DNA from: Lumnitzera littorea
Lineage: Eukaryota; Streptophyta; Magnoliopsida; Myrtales; Combretaceae
Assembly (NCBI GenBank): GCA_024138015.1
Contig: JAMXBB010000006.1
Coordinates: forward strand, 77,874,627 to 77,938,626
Reading direction: 5' to 3'
Length of the DNA stretch: 64,000 bases
Positions 24,832 through 36,728 of this stretch are shown piece by piece. Both the position numbers and the translations under genes were made by a program. The first letter of the stretch is position 1. Each line of letters opens with the position of its first letter. The notes below the pieces were generated by a model. It was given only the letters and a program-made list of their open reading frames with translations, was not told the DNA's origin and made no database searches.

Positions 24832-25797
24832 AGATAATACAATTTAGAGTACGCAACGAATATGAACCTCAATCAAAACTCAAATGGGTATTTGAGGTTC
24901 AAATGGAAATGATGAAGTAGCAAATGGAATGATGGTTTGAATGTAGATGTGGATAGATGTCACGCACCAAGACATAAACACAATTAGAGATTGAGCTCAA
25001 AATGGATTTCAATATGACTCACGAAAACCAAACTAAGGCTTCCGGTTTCAAATGAGGGTTAGATGTGACTTACTAATTTGCTTAAGCGAGGGGGTTCACC
25101 AGAATCGCACAAAGAGGATTGATAAGAATGCACTAAAGATTAAAGAGCAAATAACACTCAATAATCAAGCTTGGCTTAAGTAAGTTTATAAGAAAGATAA
25201 GGCTCTTGAGAATACTCACTTTAATTCTTAATATGAAAGTAATAATTTGGTTACTTACAAGATTTTGCTTGTTATAGTAAATCTTAAGCCCTAGTAGCAA
25301 AAACTATAATAATATACGAGGTTTTAAAACTCTGAAGACTAGGTTGACAACTTAAAAGTAATGAAAATATTTATAAGTATACAAAACAGTGTTAAACGGT
25401 GCATTTAATAAAAAGGTGAGCGTGCAGGGTATCCAAGCTTTTCTAAGGTAGATTGGGTTTGAGTCGAATTAGGTTGGTAGCTGGTTGTCCGAGTTGGAGT
25501 TAGATTCCTTAAAGTTATAGTATACTTGATTGAGCTTTTAATGAGGTCAACCTACCGAGCTGAACTTGAGGATTGCTCAGCACGAGATTCCTCATACCAT
25601 ACCGAGCTAATCTTTGGACTTAGGACCTTGGTTGTTTGGTCCCTAGTCTACTCAATAGCTCATAGAGTTGTTGTCGAGCTGTCTTTCTTTCCATTCTTGG
25701 CCTTTTGGCATAAACTCGGCCTTAAGTGGAGCAGGTTGGCCTTATTGTGGAAGAGGTCAACCGTAGCTTAGAGATGGTTGTAAGCCAATTCCTATCA
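24832..25797 (-). repeat. Right LTR (5' LTR) of the gag-protease element
   Basis: A complete 966-bp copy used to define the element. In minus orientation it begins TGATAGGAATTGG and ends next to the primer site. The TATA region at about 25265 is mutated relative to the left copy (18514-18521). Confidence 0.8.
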
Positions 25798-25985
25798 AAG
25801 CGACATATGCCTGATTAAGTTTTTAACTCCATTGCCAAGGAGCAAAAAATATAGTCTAATTACGAAATTAGCAAAACCCTACATTCATCAATATCTTAAC
25901 ATAATTGTAATATTTCTTTTCCTTGGTTATTTTGACATCGTTTTCTCTTCTTATATTATTGCTAACTTCTAAATCTTTTCAACTT
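25798..25985 (+). other. Athila leader with worn GGCGCCGTTGCCGGGG-type block
   Basis: At 25822-25843, TTTAACTCCATTGCCAAGGAGC corresponds to the TTGGCGCCGTTGCCGGGGAGC sequence that follows Athila LTRs. This joins the LTR at 16450-17905 to the gag below as one element split by the 17912-25797 insertion. Confidence 0.6.
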
Positions 25986-26475
25986 ATGACAAGAAGTGGC
26001 AATATAAATCTGGTAGACTTTGATCTAGAGATTGAAAGAACAATATGACATCTCTGTAAACAAAATTGTGACACCATGGATCAAAGCTTGCCACTCAAAT
26101 TAAAGGAAGAGTCATAAAACACAAATAGTGAGTAAGAAGACATGCCCTTAAACAACAGAAACAAAAGCAATAATGATGAAGCCAATAAGATGCTCATGGA
26201 GTTTGCAAAGTTGATGGTGATTGGAGCTGAATCCAACATCATTAGACCTGCAATTCAAACAAATTTTCAAATTCAACCCAATGTTATCCAAATAGTCTAA
26301 CAATTCATCCTGTTTGATGGATTAGCTAACAAGAACCCTAATAACCATATCTTAAACTTCCTGGAAATCTATGACACATTTAAGATGGTAAGGTTAAGGT
26401 TACTTCCATTCTCTCTACGAGGTAAGGCCAAACAATGGCTAAATTCTTTACCTAAAAGTGGAATCACCACATGGG
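25986..26475 (+). pseudogene. Athila-type gag fragment
   Basis: The ATG at 25986 opens MTRSGNINLVDFDLEIERTI before a TGA, a typical Athila polyprotein start. From about 26235 the frame reads NIIRPAIQTNFQIQPN, FDGLANKNPNNHILNFLEI and LRLLPFSLRGKAKQWL up to ITTW, matching the Athila gag core (FDGLxxEDPxxHxxxFLEIC and RLxLFPFSLRDKAxxWL). It is cut at 26475 by the chromovirus LTR; the last pentamer ATGGG (26471-26475) is the expected target duplication, whose partner I did not find. Gag made the virus-like particle in the living element. Confidence 0.8.
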
Positions 26476-28564
26476 TATTACAACTAAACCATGGCAAGTT
26501 GCTGTATATCAAACAAATACCATAAATTGGCTCCCTTGCCACTTAATGACCTTTTATATGATATATAAGGCTACTATACCAACTAGTTATCCCGAAGTTA
26601 TTCAGGTGAATATTATATCACAACAAATATTACAATATAAATCTTCATACATAATTTTAACAATTAAAAAGATTCAGGACTCTAAGTTCCCAAAAAAAGA
26701 GTAGTCTAATTATAGTTAATCAAAATAGTATTCATAATTGGCTACTAAATATCAAAATGCAAAATAAATATTGGAATATAAACCAAGAATCCAACTAAAT
26801 ATTTACATTCTCTCAAGCTCTTAACTTCAACACACTTTTCCTAAAAACTCTATACTGAGCTCAAGTATGCCTTAGCTTAGAATAATGAAAAGGTCCTTTT
26901 GCAATAAAAGTTAAGGGTGTAAGCTATACATCTAAGTGAGATATCCTTCAACCATACCGATAAGCAAATTGTTAAACAATTAATTACAAGTGCATGAATA
27001 CATGAACAAATAAAATGCCATACAGGTACATACGGTTGAATAGGTACCATACCTAAACTTACATAAACTACAAAACTCTACGTTTCGCATTCAAAGGAAA
27101 ACAGTTTTTTTGAATTCCATTTTTCTAAAACAAAGTTCTAGGTATGGTTATGAGTGGGCCCTTACAGTCTACACTCACCCTTAAATGGAGACCTTTAGGC
27201 TTGACCCTTAATCAGGCAATTGGCACCTTCAATGCCTAGTAAGTCGATGAACTAAGGTGAGGTCATGTTGTATGGATGCACCATACTAAACACTTTAACT
27301 TCATTCATATAAACAACCCCCATATGGCCACTACTATCTCTGTATAATGTGACGATTGGAAAAATAATAATGTATTGCATACTTATGCATGACCCATTTA
27401 GTTAATTAAGCCAAGTATGATAAAATCTAGTTATTAAGTGATCAATTAGTACCAACAACAACCAAATTTCCTATAATTATCTGTAATGTAGTGGCCAATT
27501 CGTTATAACAATGTAAGGTACTTTCACCTAACAAACAATTAAAACAGTCACATACAAATCGCAAACCCTAAACTTCAATCAATTTATCACTAACATTTAA
27601 ATGCCATCGTTTGCAATAACAAATAAGCATTGGCTAATCAAGAGTGCTCACTCGACTATGATGATAGTCAAGGGTTGTAGTAATTGGTTGGAAGATCAGT
27701 ATCCTAGTCAGGATTACTTAATAATTAAGAAATATAAAAAGGAGATAAGTGGCGAGCATGGTTTTTCACCCTCTTGGTTTTTTATATAAAATTAAGTTTT
27801 CTTTAAACCAACCAATATTAAACCCTATGTGTTTACTACTAGCCTTCAACTAAGGTTTAAAGAAAATCGGTTCTTTATATTTTGAAAACAACTTTAGAGT
27901 CGCCACCCGACCAAAATCAGTAAAAAATAGTTAAGTTATAACCAATTAGGTGAACTGGTTATAACTTAGCCACTAGTCTAACGATTAAAACCAATTTTAT
28001 GAAACTATTTTTGAAACCAGAGATCATGGATTTGTGAGTTAGGAATTTTAAACTCTTATGGGTACCATGAACTTTTCAAATTTAACTTTAATCTTTAAGA
28101 ATCACCTTTTAATTTCACAAGACAAAACTCAATTTAATTACTCTAATTAGACAACTTAAGTGATCTAGGAAAAAGGAAAATTAGGTTTTTTTTTTATATT
28201 TATCGTAGCTCTATAGGTGTATACGTACTTGCTATTCGGGATCAAACATACGTAGTTTTTTTCTGAAAACTTTAGCAAGTGATTTGATTTTAAATTTTGA
28301 AAAAGGGTCGAATTTACGTTTTTACCCAGTTCAATCTATTGAAGGAAATTCTCCTAAATGGTCCTAATCGGTGTTTTATTTTTAGAAACTCTAAGATAGT
28401 CCTAATTTGGAAAGAGCCCATTCATTTTAATTTATTTTTAGAAAACTTGATATTTCTAAGTGTCAAAACAATTTTTATTCACTAACTTATTTATTTACTT
28501 TTATTTTTATTATATTATCTTATTTATTTAATTACTCACTCTATCTATTTCTATTAAACTAAAA

Positions 28565-28680
28565 ATAAATAAATAGACTACTTCTTTCTTTCTTTTTTCT
28601 CTTTTTCTCTTTTTGTTTTTCTTCTCTTTCTTTTTTCTTTTTCGTTCTTTTTTTTTTCTTTTTCTCATTTATAACATTTA
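28565..28680 (+). repeat. Polypyrimidine tract
   Basis: About 115 bases of almost only C and T (CTTTCTTTCTTTT and similar), lying upstream (minus sense) of nothing recognisable as coding. Such tracts can form triplex DNA; that is a prediction. Confidence 0.7.
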
Positions 28681-29019
28681 CAGATAAACAAATAAAAAAA
28701 ACGAACAAACAAACCGAGTTGACTTGGATTAGCTTCGGATCGACTTGGATGGCTTAGAGGTAGCTCGAATCGGCTTATCGACTCATTTCAACTTGTATCG
28801 ATTCGGTCGGCTCAGCATCAGCTCTGATCAGATCACTTTTGCTCGGATCAGCTCGTGTTAACTCGAAAAGTTCAATGGTAGTGGTTTTTGTCAAAAAACA
28901 CCCTAAGGGATGCTATCCTAAAGAGAGAGGAATCGTGCTAGAGAGAGGAAGCTTCTATTTTTATTTTTCTAAAAGTATTTCAAAACTTTGTTATGTTTTG
29001 AAAATGAAGAGTAGACCTC

Positions 29020-29027
29020 TATTTATA
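29020..29027 (-). promoter_or_regulatory. TATA box of the 2.1-kb LTR
   Basis: The minus strand reads CTATAAATAGAGGTC, followed by a leader-like stretch with CTCTCTCTAG. Position about 850 bases from the LTR start suits a U3/R boundary. Confidence 0.5.
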
Positions 29028-29271
29028 GGTATCATGGTCTAATCAAGGATGGAAAATATTAAATACAACATGATTTTCTTCTAATTTTAGATTGGACGAA
29101 CCTAGACAATATGTGTTACTAAATACATAGTTGCCTGTGTAGAAGTTTGTCGAAGTGTGTCCAACGCGTGCAGTAGTATGTCTACCACACTTAGAAGTAA
29201 GTTAGTAAATGATGTGATGATAATGTGGCTCGTGACGTGGCGATAACATGGTAATAAAGAAAATAAAAGAT

Positions 29272-29534
29272 ACATTTTGCACCTTCCATGGATTAAACCA
29301 AAGAACTCCAAGTTATATGCAATATCAAGTCTAAGTACTTATCCAATTAGGCTATTGGTTTTTCCTTATTCATATGTATAATTATTACACATATGGACCA
29401 AGTCAACCACATTTTGCACTTTCTATGGATTGAACCAAAGATCTCCAAGTCATATGCAATATCAAGTTCAAGTACTTATTCAATTAGGCTATTGGTTTTT
29501 CCTTATGCATATATGCAATTATTGCACATATGGA
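29272..29534 (-). repeat. Tandem duplication of about 125 bp within the LTR
   Basis: 29272-29396 and 29409-29534 are near copies (ACATTTTGC at each start, CACATATGGA at each end), period 137 bp. It lies in the U3 part, where duplicated enhancer-like blocks are common in LTRs. Confidence 0.8.
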
Positions 29535-31028
29535 TTCAAATCTAAGCCCAAGCCCAACGGCCTTTTATTCAAAATTATTTAAATTAAAATTATATTATAT
29601 TTAAACAACCTAAAAATTTATTATTTTCTAAATTCTCTATTTTTTTTCTATTCTCTTTTATTTTAAAATTTTCCTATTTTTTAATATTTTTCCAATTTTC
29701 TTATTTTTTGTGCTTTTTTCCTAAAATTCTTGTTTTTTCTAAATTTCTTTATTTTTTTTAGTTTTCTTTAATTTCCCTTTTTTGTGTTTTTATTAATTTA
29801 GGACCTATTGAAAAAATAAAATAAAAAATAAAAACAAAACAAAATAAAATAAAAGGGGCAAAAATTAAGTGTCTACAATAAGTATCTAAGTGAGGGAATT
29901 ATAATATCTAAATATCTACTTAAAAGTTTATCTAATCTCCTACTCATCTTACTTAAATTTCTCGGTTCAAGCTTTTTCTTTAATCATATGTAACTTTTCA
30001 CGTAGTGAGGTCCATTTTGGGAGTGCGGACTTGCATTTTCTGTTATGGGATTGATAAGTTATGAATTTTTTTTTGGCCCAATTACTCTAAGTGTTTTTAT
30101 GGGCTTTTCTTAACAATTTTATGAATCTAGCTTTACTTAAATTTCATTAATGGGCTTAAAATTACATGGGCCTAACTTTTACCTATTTTATTCCTATCAA
30201 CCTTATCTTCTTTTTTTTTTTTTTTTTGTTCCTTAGTGGGGCTTTATGTTCATTTGGAGACTTAGCTCACTATTAGGCTTAACTTGATGACTAACTGGCT
30301 TGCTAAAATTATGTTTAGGCCCAAATAATTTTCTAAATTATTGTAGTTGCTGGTTATTGTACTTTCGGGCCTGGATACTACTTATTAACCTAGATTAGGC
30401 CTTTTCATTACAATTCCCAATTTTATAAGTTATAGGCTTAACTAAATTTTCTATTTTTACTCTTAATTTAATTGAATAAGGATTTTTGTGCATATTTTTC
30501 TTTGGGGTTAGATTCCTTTAGGGGTTAAAGTGCCAAAAATCTAAGGCTTCCCTTTTTTTTTTTTTCCTTTCTATTTTGTTAGTTTTGCTATCTTAACTAC
30601 TTATTATGTTACCCTATATATAAGTAATATATATATATATATATAATTAAATAACAAAAAATTACGTGAAAATAATGGGACAACCCTTGCTGCGGGTCAC
30701 TTGTAACTGGTTCTTGAAGGTTGAGTGTTCTTCTTGCCTCCTTGATGTCCTAAGGAGATATCCTTGTAAATTAGGGTGTGATAGTGTTAGGTTATGTGTG
30801 AAGAAGAGTAGATGAAAGTGAAGTGTGGAGTGAAAGAAATTTGAAAGAGAGAATGTGTAAGGAAGAGGTAGTTCATGTGAGGGAGAGAGAAAGAGAGGAA
30901 ATGTTGGGGAATGTGGGGTTTTATGTCTAAGATATGAGGAAAAAAAATAGAGTAAGCAAATGAAGGGGTAAGGTTTTAAAATATCTCAATAAATAAACAC
31001 ACATGCCTTGATGTAATCGTGGCATGTC

Positions 31029-31095
31029 ATAGTTAAATAATAATAATAATGATAATGATAATCATATTATTATCATTATCATTATTATTAACTAT
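31029..31095. repeat. 67-bp near-perfect palindrome
   Basis: Left arm ATAGTTAA followed by AAT/GAT repeats, three-base centre CAT at about 31063-31065, and right arm of ATT/ATC repeats ending TTAACTAT. Only one base is unpaired in the left arm. It can form a long hairpin or cruciform. Confidence 0.85.
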
Positions 31096-31630
31096 AATAA
31101 TACTAGTGATAATGGTGATATTATATGTTATCAAAAGAAGGAGTTAAATAATTTAAATAAATATATATATGTATACATGTACATGGCACCACATATAGAG
31201 ATTTTAGGGTTCTATTTGTACTTTGTTAATTTACTATTTTAATTAGTTAAAGTTAATTATTATAATTATTTAAAATTATTTTTGATCATTTGCTAATGAT
31301 TTTACGCGATTACGCATATTAGGCCATAATTTCATCATATTAGGGCTTGGTCAATATTAGGATAAATTTTGGATTTTATAAGCATAAGGTTTATGATTTA
31401 CGGTTTTTATTAAGTTCAGTTCAGTCTCCTATAATTACGCGTACCTAAGGTTTAGAGAGTTTCCATACGTGATTAAAGTTTCAAATTTTATATTGAGGTT
31501 TTTCTTATTCATCTTGAATTTAGAATCATAATTTAATAAATTTTAAATTAATTTAGTCTTGTTGACTTAAGGAAGTATCTATCTCTCAAGGTTGACTTAG
31601 GATCGTTTCTAAAAATTTATAGGGTCTACA

Positions 31631-31643
31631 TCCTTCCCCCTTT
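31631..31643 (-). promoter_or_regulatory. Polypurine tract of the chromovirus
   Basis: The minus strand reads AAAGGGGGAAGGA immediately before the LTR start TGTAGACCC, after a TTGATGACAAAACTTACTT spacer typical of plant chromoviruses. It primes plus-strand DNA synthesis in active elements. Confidence 0.85.
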
Positions 31644-31658
31644 AAGTAAGTTTTGTCA

Positions 31659-32165
31659 TCAAAACTTGAAATGTGTACCTAGTCTTTTGAACAAATGCAG
31701 ATATCTATGCCTCACTTCATCTTCCACTTCCTTAGTCACTGTTTCTCATTCACGATTCCTCTATAACACCTTGACATACCGAGTCTCTTTATTCCTTATC
31801 TTTTGTACCTTACAGTCTGTGATCTCTACTAGATGCTCCTCATATATCAGGTTCTCAAGTAATCTTTCCAGTTCCAACTCATAAATGCAGTTAGGATCGA
31901 GAACGTGCTTTCTTATAATAGACACGTGAAACACATTGTGGATACCCAATAGGTTAGGTGGTAATGCTAACCGTTAGGCCAAATTTTTTACTCGCTCCAA
32001 GATTTCAAAAGTACTAATATATCTTAGGCTTTGACATGATCTGTACTTTTAATGGGACTCGCTTTCAAGCATACATTATCCCTTGCCTAAAATTCCGGTT
32101 CTCTTCTCTTCAGATTAGCTAGCTCTTTTGCCTATCTTGTACTTGCCAAACCTATAATTTTCAGC
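31659..32165 (-). pseudogene. Chromovirus integrase C-terminus and chromodomain remnant
   Basis: Minus strand, ending at a stop at 31659-31661. The pieces in order are IYQYFEILERVKNLA-like, LPPNLLGIHNVFHVSIIRKHV (about 31950-31890), ELERLLENLIYEEHLVEI, DCKVQKIRNKETRYVKVL, a TAG where the family has Trp (VLWRN), and EVEDEVRHRYLHLF, ending THFKF. This matches the end of plant Tekay/Del-type chromovirus polyproteins, where the chromodomain directs insertion to marked heterochromatin. One stop interrupts the C-terminal part and the upstream portion is frame-shifted. At 32165 it is cut by another LTR fragment, so the rest of the polyprotein is not in the window. Confidence 0.85.
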
Positions 32166-32535
32166 AACCGAAAATGGAGTTGGACAAGTAAGTCACTAAA
32201 TAATCCCTAAAACCACTCAAATATAAGAATAAAAACCCTAAATTAAAAGATCAAACCTTAAACACTAAACCAAAACCCTAGAGCAAGTAAAACCTTAAAA
32301 AAACTAATTATGCACGTAAAACCCTAAAAACCTTAATACTTGAGAAACCCTAGAATAATGACAAAACCCTAAAAAGACTATTAAACCCCAATTAGATATT
32401 CAAAAACCCTAACATAACGAAAAAACCCTAATTACATAGTCAAACTAATCACCCAAACCGAAAACTTACCTATCTAAATGCCCAAAATGGACCCACTAAA
32501 TAAAAGAACATTAAAAAACGATGAAAAACGACTAT
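32166..32535 (+). mobile_element. Giant-LTR fragment rich in telo-boxes
   Basis: About 370 bp with at least seven AAACCCTA motifs, ending in the conserved CCAAAATGGACCC...CGACTAT block that lies mid-LTR in other copies. It is cut by the LTR beginning at 32536. Confidence 0.55.
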
Positions 32536-35500
32536 TGTAAACCCTAGAAAAATCAGTAGTAGAATCCTAACTCAAGTCCGAGTGTCCTAAACTATACAAT
32601 AAGTCGATAATGCTAGTAACATTAAAATATTATGAATTTTAATAAATCAAATATAACACCGATAACAAAACCTTATGAATTAATCGAAATCCTAAATCGC
32701 GTACTAAAACCCTAAAATTGCTTTATGCATTACTAATCAAAATTGAACCTGAATTTGTTCAAAACCCTAAAATTATAAATATAACCTCATAAAATAGTTA
32801 AATATTACTCAATAGTGATAAAATTATAATTGATTTCAATTTTCGACTAAATCGCCTATTCGTACGAAATTTTAACAAAATCACTATAATAACTTGTAAA
32901 AATTTTAATTGTACCGGGTACCAATTAAATTGATAAATTTTCACAAAAATTTCAAAATTAATTTACGATGAGAATTGTTATAATTAATATGTTTCGAAAA
33001 ATTACATATATTTATTATTAATTTTTATTTTCCTTCTCTTTTATTTTCATTTTATCTCTTTTCTTTCTTTTCTCCTTCTCTTTATTTCTCACGTTCTGGA
33101 AATGAAATCCAAACCAGCAGCCTACGTGAGGAATTGCATTTGCCATGTGTTGAGTTATAATTAAATTGTCTCATCTTCATTAATTCACAAGATTATGATA
33201 AGATTTATTTATTTTTTTTTATTTTCCTAAACTTGCTAATCACCGCATATAAAAGCAAGAAACAAAGTCTGGAAGTTTTTTTTTTAAATTGAAACCTAGA
33301 AGCATAAAACTGTGAGGAAAAGAAGGAAAAGAAGAAGAAAAACTAAGAATAATAGGTAAGTAATTCATTTTAGTAGTATAGATGTATATTATATAGTATA
33401 CACATATATAAATATAGTATTTGTATGGTATTTCATGGTATTTTTACATATAACATTGCTATTACATGTCTATGTGTAAGAATACTTAAATTTAATTATA
33501 TATGTATGTATAAGGCTAGGTATGTATACATATATATACATAGGTATATTATACAAAAGAGTATGTATTATGTATTTTTTTTTAGGAATCCATATAATTA
33601 GTATTAAGTGTTTTTATTAAATAACTATAGTATATATATACATATTTGTACTATAAACTATATATATNNNNNNNNNNNNNNNNNNNNNNNNNNNNNNNNN
33701 NNNNNNNNNNNNNNNNNNNNNNNNNNNNNNNNNNNNNNNNNNNNNNNNNNNNNNNNNNNNNNNNNNNNNNNNNNNNNNNNNNNNNNNNNNNNNNNNNNNN
33801 NNNNNNNNNNNNNNNNNNNNNNNNNNNNNNNNNNNNNNNNNNNNNNNNNNNNNNNNNNNNNNNNNNNNNNNNNNNNNNNNNNNNNNNNNNNNNNNNNNNN
33901 NNNNNNNNNNNNNNNNNNNNNNNNNNNNNNNNNNNNNNNNNNNNNNNNNNNNNNNNNNNNNNNNNNNNNNNNNNNNNNNNNNNNNNNNNNNNNNNNNNNN
34001 NNNNNNNNNNNNNNNNNNNNNNNNNNNNNNNNNNNNNNNNNNNNNNNNNNNNNNNNNNNNNNNNNNNNNNNNNNNNNNNNNNNNNNNNNNNNNNNNNNNN
34101 NNNNNNNNNNNNNNNNNNNNNNNNNNNNNNNNNNNNNNNNNNNNNNNNNNNNNNNNNNNNNNNNNNNAATAATAATAATAATCATAATAAAGCTAAAATC
34201 TCAAAAATAAGAAAAGTATGCTTAAAATAATAAAAATATCAAATATATAGTTTAAATAATTATTACATCGTAATATTAAAGAAAAAAGCGAAAATTAATA
34301 TTTTATAATTTTTAAACTTAAAAAGTAAATTTTGTGACATTTTTATATTACAATTTAAACTACGAGTTACAACGTCCAAAACGGACCTCGTTATAAGAAA
34401 ATACTCTCGAAAACAATCAAAATGGATTATAAGTTCATAATGATCTGAGCTAAAATGAAAAAGTTACACGCAATTCGATAAAAAGCTCTAGTTGGCAATG
34501 TCACGTAACTAGATGAAGTAAACCTTACAAATTATGATACTAATTAGCTTTAAATTCCCAAACTTACAAATTTCTATTATTCTCAGAGGATTTCGATATA
34601 GACCCTAAGCTGCCATCAGACTACTACGACCCTTGAATTAGCCATGACTGAGTGAGTTTTTTTCTAATGATTCCATATTTGTTTGTGTTTGTAGTTAGTG
34701 AATATAAGTTATGATTAATAAATGAATGTGTATGGGGTTGGGTTATGCTTGTGCATAATAATTGTTGTTCATGGTGAATTTATTTTAAATTTCAATAATA
34801 TAATGATTGTTGCATAGTAGATTCACTAAGAATTGATTGTTTGTGACTTGGAATGATCACTGAATAAATAAGACTTAATTTTATTTGATTAAAAAAAGTT
34901 AACTTGGATCATGCATAAATCATGCACTATATAACTAATTCCGGTAGTCACATTACACGGAGGTAGCGAGAAGCCATACGCGGGTTGATTATTGATTATG
35001 ATAGATTTTTTATAGTGCACACGTGCGATATAACCTTACCCTAGCCTGTAGGATGACTAGGCGTTGGAAGCGCTAACCGCCTAGCTAAAGGTTGAGTCCA
35101 GAGGCCTTTGTTTTAGGGTGAATGAGGGCTGCGTGAACCTACTCATAATCATATGTATAACTCGTTTTGATAAAATCGATAATGGGTGTACCATTACCTT
35201 TTGAATACGAAACACAGAGTTTTGTTATGAAATAAGTTCTAATATGATACTCAAATCTGACTGTACCGATGAATCTCCAACCCTGACTTTGGAAGGCATT
35301 AAATCTGAGTTGCATGCAGTACCTGGTCACCTGCATGTATTTGTTTGGCATACTGTTTATCATGCATTCATTTGGTTGAACTTAATTGTTGTATAACTTG
35401 ATTACTATATGGTTGAGGGAAATTATCTCACTAAGCTAGTTAGCTTATACCCTTGTAATCTTCTCTTGCAGGTCGATCTTTTTGTGGAGTCAGGCCATTG

Positions 35501-35852
35501 CATGCCCGAGGTTAGTTTTCTATATGGGGCCAGTATAGGAGTTGGATGTGATAAGAGAATACTTCTGATAGTATACAAATCTAAATATGTAATTGTTATA
35601 CTAGTTTAACTTAAGACCTATTTTAGACTTTGTAGTTGTAAACTTTTATACAAATAGACCATGTATTATGTTTTTATAATACTATTATTTATCATGAAAT
35701 GATATTGCTTATGCTTACGCACTCTTGGTAGTTAATAGTAGCTGTAGCCTTGTGTATCGTATAAAAGAGTTGTCGATTGTAAGGGAATTCAATCTGCAAT
35801 CCTTTGTATGGTATACGATGACTGCCATGACCAGCCCTCTTAGGTTATGACA
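32536..35852 (+). mobile_element. Giant LTR, with a 500-base assembly gap
   Basis: It begins TGTAAACCCTAG and ends TTAGGTTATGACA. Conserved blocks are at 34651 (transcript-end-like module), 34930 (CGGTAGTCACATTACACGG), 35040-35120, 35270-35350 and 35400-35480. The TA-rich tract runs into 500 N (33668-34167). A possible target pentamer ACTAT occurs at 32531-32535 and again at 35856-35860, three bases beyond the expected end, so the duplication is uncertain. Confidence 0.7.
33668..34167. other. Assembly gap of exactly 500 N
   Basis: The size is a round number and so probably a placeholder. The gap lies in the TA-rich microsatellite tract of the LTR, a known assembly obstacle. The three long ORFs reported across it are artefacts of unknown bases. 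Confidence 0.99.
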
Positions 35853-36728
35853 ATAACTATTCGACTAAAATAATCAGTTATATTTATTGCATGTCTATGA
35901 CCCAATTGATATACTGATGGAGAATGTTAGCTTTGCAAATTTTTGAGAAAAGTATTTTTGGAAAAACGTTTTTTCAATCTTAAATATATTGAGGGTTCGT
36001 AGTAACCATGAATGATGTTTTATCATTAAAGTAAAACTAACATAGTATCTCCAATTGATTGCTAACAAACTCACATATTTGTGCCCGTAGGGCCTTTGAT
36101 ATATTTTGATAGTGAGAGGACTCACTTTGTGTGCTTAAGAGGCCTTGGATATGTTTGGTAGATGGCCTTGGTTGAGGTCTACCTATATTGATTGCTATTT
36201 GTCAGTTAAGGAAGTAGTTAAGTGTCATCTAGAGGGACAGTACCCCCAGGCAGCCTCATGCCGTTAAGGTGAGGTGTTCTGTGCAAATAAGTACGGAGGA
36301 TAATTGATGTGTAAATGATGTAAATCTAGATAAATTTCAAGAATTGGGTACAAATTGAAGATAGGTTTGATATTATTAGAGTTAATTGAGGAGTGTAAAT
36401 CTAGTATAGAAACAATTTACGTAGAAGATATTTATATGTTAGAATTATATATAAATTAGTATTTTTTGTAATTTATAAAGTTATTTTACCTTATCTTATT
36501 ATTTGGTAGGAGATACCAATTCTTTATGGTTCTGAGGAACTTTGGAATATTAGATATCTATAGTCATTTATATTTTACAATGAGTTAATAAATTTAAAAT
36601 CGAAAACTCTAGCTACTAATTATTTAGAATCTTATAATCTCTAACTTGTAAGGTAGTTTTTGTATCATAGGTGCATACATAATATGAAAATTTTAAGCAA
36701 TTCTACTAGGCCCCTTATAGTTATGACA
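35853..36728 (+). mobile_element. Giant-LTR 3' fragment (divergent subfamily)
   Basis: It matches 3620-4572 plus 8945-9084 of the first LTR (CATGTCTATGA, GGACTCAC...GTGTGC, GGCAGCCTCATGC...AAGGTGAGG, TATTAGATATCTAT) and ends GTTATGACA. Its 5' part is missing. Confidence 0.75.

Larger units (their letters stand above)
17912..25797 (-). mobile_element. Non-autonomous gag-protease LTR element (second short element), carrying a nested solo LTR
   Basis: Two related LTRs (17912-18900 plus 22490-22633; and 24832-25797) bracket a short internal region of about 2.2 kb on the minus strand. That region holds only gag and a protease fragment; no reverse transcriptase, RNase H or integrase is present. 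LTR termini are TGATA...TATCA. The primer site is at 24820-24831. It sits between an Athila LTR end and the Athila leader, so it inserted into Athila. The flanking pentamers (GAGCT and AAGCG) agree only weakly. The plan fits the published TR-GAG type of non-autonomous element, with a protease remnant added. Confidence 0.75.
27750..29877 (-). mobile_element. Solo LTR of another family, TSD ATAAG
   Basis: A 2,128-bp insertion that in minus orientation begins TGTAGACACTTAATTTTTGC and ends CCATGCTCGCCA. The perfect target duplication ATAAG is at 27745-27749 and 29878-29882, and the host LTR reads through when it is removed. It has a minus-strand TATA box (29020-29027), a pyrimidine tract (28565-28680), a tandem duplication (29272-29534) and a region rich in GATCGGCTC-type words (28730-28860). 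A GAGTCGCCACC motif near 27898 resembles leader sequence of Tat/Ogre-group elements. There is no coding sequence. Confidence 0.8.
26476..31630 (-). mobile_element. Giant 3' LTR of a Tekay-like chromovirus, carrying a nested LTR
   Basis: Minus orientation: it starts TGTAGACCCTATAAATTTTT at 31630, directly downstream of a polypurine tract and chromodomain-bearing polyprotein, and ends at 26476 (TATTACAACTAAACC in plus). Net length is about 3.0 kb after removing the insertion 27750-29877. This copy links the whole giant LTR family to a chromovirus. The plus-strand left end lies inside Athila gag, so the chromovirus inserted into Athila. The rest of its internal region is missing beyond 32165. 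No coding sequence was seen in the LTR itself. Confidence 0.8.

Noticed and set aside
33608..34230. Three long ORFs of 175-200 residues
   Set aside because: They run through 500 unknown bases and have no sequence support.
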